Shown piece by piece: positions 1 through 5,065 of a DNA stretch of 5,065 nt. Location of the stretch: the NCBI GenBank assembly GCA_903831545.1, contig CAIKYI010000658.1:1-5065 (forward strand), written 5' to 3'. Source of the DNA: an uncultured Methylobacter sp. GTDB lineage: Bacteria; Pseudomonadota; Gammaproteobacteria; Methylococcales; Methylomonadaceae. A program made the translations under genes and the position numbers. The notes under the pieces are model-generated. The model searched no databases, was not told where the DNA came from, and worked only from the letters and a program-made list of their open reading frames with translations. Each line of letters starts with the position of its first letter. Position 1 is the first letter of the stretch.

Positions 1-1916
1 CCAGACATGGTGTCAGGCATAACGCCCTTACCAAATGAGTCTTTGACATAGACAGAATCATAGCCCGCTTCATAAAGACGCAAACCTAACTCGCTGTCTT
101 CGCAAATACACCATTCCGACCAATTACCCACTTCCAGCAACGCAGATTTTCTGATCATGGTCATCGTGCCATGCTGAATCATTGCGTTATATTCTTTGCG
201 TTGAACCATGCCTATATTGAAAAAACCGGCATATTCCCAATAACAAAACGATTTAAAAGCGCTCTGGTCACGATCGCGATAATCCTGGGGCGATTGTATA
301 AAACCGACATTTTCATTGTCAAAATAGGGCACCATACTGTTAAGCCAATCCGGTGACAAAATATAATCACTGTCGATAACCGCAATAATTTCAGCATCCG
401 GAGCTGTTTGCTCAAGCGCATGATTGATGGCTCCCGCTTTAAAGCCGGGCCAGTTTTCAAGATGGAAAAACCTAAACTTGGGTCCCAAACGTTCACAATC
501 CACACGTACCGGTTCCCAAACAGCAGGATCCTTGGTGTTGTTGTCCATGACCAGTACTTCCAGATTAGGATAATCAACCCTGTCCAGAGCCTCTAATGTC
601 ATGCGCACCATGTCGGGCGGTTCATTATGAATAGGTAAATGTAACGATACTTTGGGATATTTAAACTCGGATGTGGGTTTAAGCGGCTGAAAAGTTCTGG
701 CAGTTTTCCGGTGCCAGATAACTTCGGCAATTTCCAAACTTTCAATCAGTAAAATGATAGCCGCGAGCATCTGCATCAAAATCAGAATACCCCAAAAGAA
801 AATCGTCAAATTAGTTTGGTACTGCTGGGCACCTATCGACACGGACCAAAAAATAGTTGAGACAGCAAGGTTGGCGATAAGTCCGAAAAACACCATACCA
901 GGCAGTTTCAGGCTGCGGCGGGAAATTAAAAACAACCCCATCAAAACAACACTAAATATCGCAGCCCCCGTTGCCCAATGCTTCCAGTTGGGCATGGCGA
1001 TAACATCGCCATCCATAGGATATTTGGCGTGACGGTCCGCATTAAAAATACCCCAATACGCGCCCGCCGAACCTTCCAAAGACATTTTCCAGGGTTGATC
1101 AAAAGCCTCTACGATATAATAGGTAACTTTCTCAGCATCTGCCCGATTAAGAAATTCGCGCAAAAACGTTGCCTGATTGGAGACCGATGCCGTTGCGTGC
1201 TTGAACGGCTGTCCATCTGAAGGCCAACCAACTTCGGTAATAACGATAGGTTTGTTTGGATAAGCCTGTTGTACGGCGTGGTAACGGTCGAACACATAAT
1301 CAACGGCATCTTCTGCCGCAATTCCTTCCCAATAAGGCAAAATATGCACGGCGATAAAATCAACTTCCGCAACCAGTTCAGGGTGTTTTAGCCAAACATC
1401 CCAGGTTTCGGAAGTACTGACCGGACGCCAGGTGTTCTTTTTTACCTCACGAATATATTCGATAAGCTGGTCGGCAGTTATCTCAGCGCGTAACAAAACT
1501 TCGTTACCCACCATGACGCGAACAATTTTTGGGTTATTTTGACGACTGACTTTAATTAAGGTTTCAATTTCCTGACGGTTCTTTTCAAGATTTCCGTCAA
1601 TCCATCCACCTACTGTCGTATTCAAATTATACTTGGCAGCCAACTCCGGAATTTTGTCCAAGCCCTTTAACACACTGTAAGTTCTGACAGCATGGACTTT
1701 ATCGGCCAACAAACTTAAATCATGGTCAATATCAGCTTCACTTGGAAACGTATCGCTGGTTTGGGTATCCTGTTTTCTCATAGGGTCAAAGGTGACGCCC
1801 ATGGTAGTCTTGGTCCAAGGTTGCAATTGCAAGGGGTTGTTAACATAACTCCAGATACTGAAGTTAATAAAGACGAGTAGAGCGAGTGCAATGACTGAAA
1901 CTATCTTGGTTTTCAT
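1..1916 (-). CDS. GH17-GT2 fusion: membrane beta-glucan synthase/transglycosylase, NdvB-like (C-terminus cut by window edge)
   Basis: Minus-strand frame open from the ATG at 1916 to the window edge: 638 complete codons and no stop. An in-frame TAA at 1929-1931 lies just upstream, so this is the first possible ATG; no good Shine-Dalgarno precedes it. Residues 5-25 form a membrane anchor after MKTK. Residues about 36-305 match glycoside hydrolase family 17: VMVGNEV carries the likely acid/base E139 and ITEVGWPSDG the likely nucleophile E228. Membrane segments follow at about 313-332, 339-360 and 370-394. Residues about 420-639 are a GT2 synthase-type domain: D458 in VMDNNT, KAGAIN, the DSD motif (D515, D517) and CEDSELGLRL (E606, D607). 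Charges fit GH17 in the periplasm and GT2 in the cytoplasm. In the family, a QxxRW motif and more membrane helices should follow, beyond the edge. Inferred role: UDP-glucose-dependent beta-glucan synthesis and export, with beta-1,3 transglycosylation or trimming by GH17. Family assignment is firm; polymer and linkage are unproven. Confidence 0.9.
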   Translation of the reverse strand, partial: MKTKIVSVIALALLVFINFSIWSYVNNPLQLQPWTKTTMGVTFDPMRKQDTQTSDTFPSEADIDHDLSLLADKVHAVRTYSVLKGLDKIPELAAKYNLNTTVGGWIDGNLEKNRQEIETLIKVSRQNNPKIVRVMVGNEVLLRAEITADQLIEYIREVKKNTWRPVSTSETWDVWLKHPELVAEVDFIAVHILPYWEGIAAEDAVDYVFDRYHAVQQAYPNKPIVITEVGWPSDGQPFKHATASVSNQATFLREFLNRADAEKVTYYIVEAFDQPWKMSLEGSAGAYWGIFNADRHAKYPMDGDVIAMPNWKHWATGAAIFSVVLMGLFLISRRSLKLPGMVFFGLIANLAVSTIFWSVSIGAQQYQTNLTIFFWGILILMQMLAAIILLIESLEIAEVIWHRKTARTFQPLKPTSEFKYPKVSLHLPIHNEPPDMVRMTLEALDRVDYPNLEVLVMDNNTKDPAVWEPVRVDCERLGPKFRFFHLENWPGFKAGAINHALEQTAPDAEIIAVIDSDYILSPDWLNSMVPYFDNENVGFIQSPQDYRDRDQSAFKSFCYWEYAGFFNIGMVQRKEYNAMIQHGTMTMIRKSALLEVGNWSEWCICEDSELGLRLYEAGYDSVYVKDSFGKGVMPDTMS

Positions 1917-2059
1917 TTGGTTGCTCGGTTATTCTGCTGAACTGTGAAAAAAATTAATTGAACGAAACAGAAAGGCAAAGCCATTATTTGCTTTTTACCT
2001 TTCTTTTTTTATCTGCAACATCCCTGTTCTATTTTCTTACTGCTGAGAAATTTCCTTTC
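1917..2059. other. Intergenic region between lpdA and the GH17-GT2 gene
   Basis: This 143-nt noncoding spacer separates two genes of the same orientation. It is AT-rich and holds most of two hairpins, annotated separately. I see no convincing sigma-70 promoter pair for the GH17-GT2 gene on the minus strand, although a hairpin at this point suggests that gene is transcribed apart from the pyruvate dehydrogenase operon. The 20 nt before the GH17-GT2 ATG contain only a weak GAG (1924-1926 on the plus strand as ctc) as a possible ribosome contact. Confidence 0.6.
1969..2010. terminator. Candidate rho-independent terminator, possibly bidirectional, after lpdA
   Basis: The outer arms AGAAAGG (1969-1975) and CCTTTCT (1998-2004) pair over 7 bp. 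The inner arms AAAGC (1977-1981) and GCTTT (1990-1994) pair over 5 bp. A 1x3 internal loop separates them and the apical loop is 8 nt. Read on the plus strand, the stem runs into seven T's at 2004-2010, an excellent tail. Read on the minus strand, the direction of lpdA, it is preceded by the matching A-tract and followed by the weaker tail GTTTCGTT. Since the known genes are on the minus strand, the useful role is probably to end the aceE-aceF-lpdA transcript, but the better-shaped terminator faces the other way. Confidence 0.5.
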
Positions 2060-2075
2060 TCAGGTTTTCTTTTTT
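2043..2075 (+). terminator. Hairpin over the lpdA stop codon with a plus-strand T-tract
   Basis: Perfect 8-bp arms CTGAGAAA (2043-2050) and TTTCTCAG (2056-2063) enclose a 5-nt loop. The right arm contains the lpdA stop codon (TGA on the minus strand, 2060-2062). On the plus strand the stem is followed by the T-rich stretch GTTTTCTTTTTTA, which gives it the form of an intrinsic terminator. On the minus strand it is followed by CAGTAAGAAAAT, which is not U-rich, so for lpdA mRNA it is more likely a 3'-end structure than a terminator. The stem is AT-rich, so its stability is modest. Confidence 0.35.
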
Positions 2076-3499
2076 ATATAAAGATCAGTGATAGAGCCAG
2101 TGATCATTTCTGCTGCCATCGCAAAGGTTTCTGATAACATTGGATGTGGATGTATGGTCAAACCAATATCCTCTGCATCTGCGCCCATTTCAAGAGCCAA
2201 TACCGCTTCTGCAATTAACTCGCCGGCATTGGGACCTACCATTCCTGCTCCAAGTATTCTGCCAGTCTCCTTATCGCAGAGTATTTTGGTCAGACCTTCT
2301 TTTCGTCCCAAACATAAGGAGCGCCCACTGGCTGCCCAGGGAAAAGAGGCTTTATCGTAAGCGATACCTTGTTCTTTGGCCTGATTTTCAGTTAGCCCCA
2401 TCCAGGTTACCTCAGGATCGGTATAGGCTACAGAAGGAATGGTTAAAGCGTCAAAACCTGCTTTATGCCCCGCAGACACTTCGGCTGCAACTTTACCTTG
2501 ATGAGTTGACTTGTGAGCCAACATCGGATTTCCGACAATATCGCCTATTGCGAAAATATGCGAAACGTTGGTGCGTTGCTGTTTATCAACAGCGATAAAA
2601 CCGGCTTCGTCAACATTAACGCCGGCCAGTTCCGCACCAATCAGTTTTCCGTTAGGTCTACGTCCTACCGCAACCAGTACCGCGTCAAACAATTCTGACT
2701 CTGGTGCGCCCTTGCCTTCAAACGATACTTTAAGTCCCTCGGGTTGAGCTTCAATGGCAGACACTTTGGTTTGTAGCCAGATGTTTTTGTATTGTTTTTT
2801 AATACGCCGATACAGCGGCGTGACCAAATCGTTATCACAACCTGGAATGATTTGATCCATCAATTCAACCACACTGATTTCAGAACCCAGCGCATGATAA
2901 ACAGTCGCCATCTCCAGACCGATGATACCGCCGCCGACGATCAGCAGCTTTTTTGGAATTTGTTTCAAATCCAGCGCATCTGTTGAATCAAGTAAACGCG
3001 GGTCATCGTTAGGAAAAACAGGGATTTTGGTAGGATGGGAACCGGCAGCAATAATCGCCTGTTCAAAATTAATCGTTTTTACACCGGTTTCAGTTTGAAC
3101 CTCAAGGGTATTAGCCGAGGCAAATTTACCTAGCCCCTGAACTAACGTAATTTTGCGCTGTTTGACCAAGCCCCCCAAACCATCACTTAAAGTTTTGGTA
3201 ATGCTTTCTTTCCAACTGCGAATCTTGTCAATATCAAGACTCGGCTTGCCAAAACTAAGACCATGCTGTTCAAATTCTTCGGCCTCATGAATAATTTGCG
3301 CAACATGAAGCAGGGCTTTTGACGGAATACAACCTACATTAAGACAAACACCGCCAAGCGCAGCATAGCGCTCGACCAACACCACCTGCTTACCTAAATC
3401 GGCGGCACGAAAAGCAGCAGTGTATCCCCCCGGACCACCGCCCAATACCACAACTTCAGCCTGTATGATAGATTCATTAATCGCTGGATTAGCATCCAT
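2060..3499 (-). CDS. lpdA: Dihydrolipoamide dehydrogenase (E3 of pyruvate dehydrogenase complex)
   Basis: This 479-residue cytoplasmic flavoprotein reoxidises the dihydrolipoyl group of E2 and passes electrons through FAD and a redox disulfide to NAD+. The length is normal for the family. The FAD-binding GGGPGG is at residues 20-25. The redox-active pair is C52 and C57 in GGVCLNVGCIPSK. The NAD-binding GGGIIG is at 189-194. The second FAD contact, FAIGDIVGNPMLAHK, is at about 316-330. The C-terminal interface domain carries HPHPMLSE, with the catalytic dyad H452 and E457 supplied across the dimer. The start is secure: it is the only early Met, an in-frame TAA lies 15 nt upstream (3515-3517), and AGAAGAG sits 6 nt before the ATG. 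It lies 141 nt after aceF in the same orientation, which suggests one operon. It may also serve 2-oxoglutarate dehydrogenase or glycine cleavage, since bacteria often share one E3; the sequence does not decide this. Confidence 0.97.
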   Translation of the reverse strand: MDANPAINESIIQAEVVVLGGGPGGYTAAFRAADLGKQVVLVERYAALGGVCLNVGCIPSKALLHVAQIIHEAEEFEQHGLSFGKPSLDIDKIRSWKESITKTLSDGLGGLVKQRKITLVQGLGKFASANTLEVQTETGVKTINFEQAIIAAGSHPTKIPVFPNDDPRLLDSTDALDLKQIPKKLLIVGGGIIGLEMATVYHALGSEISVVELMDQIIPGCDNDLVTPLYRRIKKQYKNIWLQTKVSAIEAQPEGLKVSFEGKGAPESELFDAVLVAVGRRPNGKLIGAELAGVNVDEAGFIAVDKQQRTNVSHIFAIGDIVGNPMLAHKSTHQGKVAAEVSAGHKAGFDALTIPSVAYTDPEVTWMGLTENQAKEQGIAYDKASFPWAASGRSLCLGRKEGLTKILCDKETGRILGAGMVGPNAGELIAEAVLALEMGADAEDIGLTIHPHPMLSETFAMAAEMITGSITDLYIKKKT

Positions 3500-3505
3500 A
3501 TTATT

Positions 3506-3512
3506 CTCTTCT
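3506..3512 (-). promoter_or_regulatory. Ribosome binding site of lpdA
   Basis: The minus strand reads AGAAGAG, followed by six nucleotides (AATAAT) and then the lpdA ATG. Spacing and purine content suit a Shine-Dalgarno site and support the chosen start. Confidence 0.7.
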
Positions 3513-3560
3513 GATTATAGTAAAGTTAAGGAACACTTCGCGCCATCAAATATAATGAAA

Positions 3561-3620
3561 CGCATGACACGGATAATTCAATAAAATTTGATTAAATCAC
3601 AATGACCAGTGTCATCAGCG
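3561..3620. repeat. Nested inverted repeats between aceF and lpdA
   Basis: The outer arms ATGACAC (3564-3570) and GTGTCAT (3609-3615) are perfect complements separated by 38 nt. The flanking CGC (3561-3563) and GCG (3618-3620) extend the pairing across a 2-nt bulge. Inside lie the 11-nt palindrome TGATTAAATCA (3589-3599) and a second, competing hairpin made of ATGAC (3602-3606) and GTCAT (3611-3615) with a 4-nt loop. The two hairpins share the 3611-3615 arm, so they cannot form together. No U-tract follows on the minus strand, so this is not a standard terminator. Its role is unknown: it could be an mRNA processing or stability element, or a protein-binding site. Confidence 0.45.
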
Positions 3621-3640
3621 TTCTATTTTTAGCTGTTTAG

Positions 3641-4945
3641 TTACAGTAACAAGCGACGAATATCGCACAGATACTGTTTAATGGCCGCCATAAAACGCGA
3701 GCCTTCCGCGCCATCAATGACACGATGATCGTAAGTCAGATCAAGCGGCAACATCAGGCGGGGTATAAACTCTTTGCCATTCCAGACTGGTTGCATTTTG
3801 GCTCGGGTAACACCCAATATAGCCACTTCCGGCGCATTGACAATGGGCGTAAAAGCAGTGCCGCCGATACCACCGAGACTTGAAATGGTAATACAGCCAC
3901 CTTGCATATCAGCAGGCATCAGCTTACCCAATCGGGCTTTATTACTTTTCTCGGCCAACTCGGCAGACAATTCATTGATGCCTTTACGATCGACATTGCG
4001 TAACACCGGCACGACCAAACCGTTAGGTGTGTCGACTGCAATACCCATATTGAAATATTTCTTGAGTAGCAGTTTTTCGCCATCGACAGACAGTGAGGCA
4101 TTAAACTGGGGAAATTGAACCATTGCCGCTGTCAGCGCCTTGATAATAAAAATCAACCCGGTTATTTTGATATCTTCTTTCGATTTCTCAGCATTCAAAG
4201 CATTGCGAAACGCTTCCATTTCTGTGATATCAACTTCATCATGATAGGTGACCATCGGCAAATTGAGCCACACGCGACTCAGATTTTTTCCGGTCAATTT
4301 TTTGATTTTGCTGAGTTGCTGTTCTTCTATCTCACCAAATTGGGAAAAATCAACCGCAGGCATGGCAGGTATAACTGAACCGGTTTGCGTTACGCCTTCA
4401 GCCATAATCTTCTTGACGAAGTTTTTCACATCTTCTTTGAGTATTCGACTCTTACGACCGCTGCCAGACTTTATTTTATTGATATCAACACCCAGTTCAC
4501 GGGCAAAGAGCCTGACCGCTGGTGTTGCGTGTGCAAGTTGACCCGGAACACCGCTATTGATAACTTCAGACAGGGGCTCGCTTCTGGTTTCAACTTTGGG
4601 AACGGCTAACTGAACTTCAGCGACAACCGGTTCCGGCGCTTTTTCAACGGGTTTGGCCGCCTGCTCAGCAACAGGGTCTGGTTTGGATAGCGCAACCTCT
4701 TCGCCACCGGTCAATACGGTCGCAATCAAGGTTCCTTCAGATACCTTATCGCCAGGTTTGATAAATATTTCCTGTACCGTACCGTTCGCACTGGAGGGTA
4801 AATCCATGCTGGCTTTGTCGGTTTCAAGCACCGCAAGTGTTTGCTCCAGTTTAATCTGATCGCCGGGTTTAACCAAAACATCTACTACGTCGATATCTGC
4901 GACATTGCCAACATCAGGAACCTTGATTTCTATTAATAAAGCCAT
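3641..4945 (-). CDS. aceF: Dihydrolipoamide acetyltransferase (E2 of pyruvate dehydrogenase complex)
   Basis: This 434-residue protein forms the core of the cytoplasmic pyruvate dehydrogenase complex and moves the acetyl group from E1 to CoA. Residues 3-78 are one lipoyl domain, with the lipoylated lysine K44 in ETDKASMD. A Pro/Ala/Glu/Val-rich flexible linker covers about 80-135. The peripheral-subunit-binding domain, which holds E1 or E3, is at about 139-177 (HATPAVRLFARELGVD to EDVKNF). After a second short linker, the catalytic domain covers about 205-434 and ends in YDHRVIDGAEG, with catalytic H407 and D411. Only one lipoyl domain is present, against three in E. coli AceF, which explains the short length. 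The order E1-E2-E3 on one strand identifies it as the pyruvate enzyme rather than the 2-oxoglutarate or branched-chain E2. The ATG lies 15 nt after the aceE stop with only a weak GGA upstream, so translational coupling to aceE is likely. Confidence 0.96.
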   Translation of the reverse strand: MALLIEIKVPDVGNVADIDVVDVLVKPGDQIKLEQTLAVLETDKASMDLPSSANGTVQEIFIKPGDKVSEGTLIATVLTGGEEVALSKPDPVAEQAAKPVEKAPEPVVAEVQLAVPKVETRSEPLSEVINSGVPGQLAHATPAVRLFARELGVDINKIKSGSGRKSRILKEDVKNFVKKIMAEGVTQTGSVIPAMPAVDFSQFGEIEEQQLSKIKKLTGKNLSRVWLNLPMVTYHDEVDITEMEAFRNALNAEKSKEDIKITGLIFIIKALTAAMVQFPQFNASLSVDGEKLLLKKYFNMGIAVDTPNGLVVPVLRNVDRKGINELSAELAEKSNKARLGKLMPADMQGGCITISSLGGIGGTAFTPIVNAPEVAILGVTRAKMQPVWNGKEFIPRLMLPLDLTYDHRVIDGAEGSRFMAAIKQYLCDIRRLLL

Positions 4946-4960
4946 GTTTGTATCTATCCG

Positions 4961-5065
4961 TTAAATTAGCCAGGGAGCTGCTACATCAGGGTTAATGCCA
5001 TATTTGGCGATTGCCACTTCAACTTTGGAAGCCTCAAACTGTCCCAAATCAGCCAGGCTCTTTAG
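4961..5065 (-). CDS. aceE: Pyruvate dehydrogenase E1 component, C-terminal end only
   Basis: A minus-strand frame enters from the right edge and ends at the TAA at 4961-4963, giving the last 34 residues of a protein. They include the segments LADLGQFEASKVEVAIAKYG and INPDVAAPWLI. The pattern of a short helix, an alanine-rich segment and then KYGI(N/D)P matches the C-terminus of homodimeric AceE-type E1, which ends with a KYGIDP-like motif. Position directly ahead of aceF and lpdA agrees. E1 is the thiamine-diphosphate enzyme that decarboxylates pyruvate and acetylates the E2 lipoyl group. The catalytic and cofactor regions are all outside the window, so the call rests on this tail and on context. 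Confidence 0.85.
   Translation of the reverse strand, partial: LKSLADLGQFEASKVEVAIAKYGINPDVAAPWLI

Larger units (their letters stand above)
3500..3640. other. Spacer between aceF and lpdA
   Basis: This 141-nt AT-rich gap lies inside what otherwise looks like a tight operon; by comparison only 15 nt separate aceE from aceF. No open frame of note is present. The end nearest lpdA holds its ribosome binding site. The half nearest aceF holds a cluster of inverted repeats, annotated separately. I see no convincing promoter for separate lpdA expression and no hairpin followed by a U-run on the minus strand. Confidence 0.6.

Noticed and set aside
212..577. A 121-codon minus-strand open frame
   Set aside because: It is in a different frame from the GH17-GT2 coding sequence, which covers the same bases with intact GT2 motifs (DNNT, DSD, CED). 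Its composition has no family resemblance.
754..1220. Overlapping plus-strand open frames of 80-92 codons
   Set aside because: They are antisense to the GH17 domain end and the membrane segments of the minus-strand gene. No ribosome binding site or domain supports them.
2140..2598. A 152-codon plus-strand open frame
   Set aside because: It lies wholly within lpdA on the opposite strand, shows no recognisable domain, and lpdA has full motif support across the stretch. It is a shadow frame.
3514..3519. A TATAAT hexamer on the minus strand upstream of lpdA, as a possible -10 box
   Set aside because: It is only about 15 nt from the ATG, so transcription would start within the Shine-Dalgarno site, and there is no suitable -35 hexamer about 17 nt further upstream.
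3588..3600. A possible FNR-type site around TTGATTAAATCAC
   Set aside because: The two half-sites are too close together (three nucleotides between TTGAT and ATCAC instead of four) and the second half does not match ATCAA. It is better described simply as a palindrome.
3774..4859. Several plus-strand open frames of 68-114 codons opposite aceF
   Set aside because: They mirror the codon structure of aceF on the other strand. aceF is supported from the lipoyl lysine to the catalytic DHRVIDG motif.
1..5065. A new defence, mobile or CRISPR-like system
   Set aside because: I saw no repeat array, transposase, integrase, nuclease or toxin-antitoxin features. The window is explained by central metabolism genes and one glucan enzyme.

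Overview
The window looks like a chromosomal segment from a gammaproteobacterium of moderate, slightly AT-leaning composition. The gene order aceE-aceF-lpdA, the short E2 with a single lipoyl domain, and the GH17-GT2 membrane fusion next door would fit a methanotroph of the Methylococcales type. That placement is an inference from protein style and is not proven by anything in the sequence. All supported genes are on the minus strand.

Layout from right to left, which is the direction of transcription: (1) 4961-5065 is the last 34 codons of aceE, the pyruvate dehydrogenase E1. (2) 3641-4945 is aceF, the dihydrolipoamide acetyltransferase E2, starting 15 nt after aceE. (3) 3500-3640 is a 141-nt spacer with nested inverted repeats. 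(4) 2060-3499 is lpdA, the dihydrolipoamide dehydrogenase E3. (5) 1917-2059 is an intergenic region with two hairpins, one of which overlaps the lpdA stop codon. (6) 1-1916 is the first 638 complete codons of a large inner-membrane protein. It has an N-terminal periplasmic GH17 beta-1,3-glucan-active domain, three further membrane segments and a cytoplasmic GT2 synthase-type glycosyltransferase domain. It runs off the left edge.

The first three genes make the complete E1-E2-E3 set of the pyruvate dehydrogenase complex, which turns pyruvate, CoA and NAD+ into acetyl-CoA, CO2 and NADH. The GH17-GT2 protein is a separate function: it probably synthesises, exports and remodels a beta-glucan, as in NdvB-like proteins. 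I found no RNA gene, CRISPR array, insertion sequence or defence system. The parts most worth a second look are the bifunctional glucan enzyme and the structured spacers on either side of lpdA.
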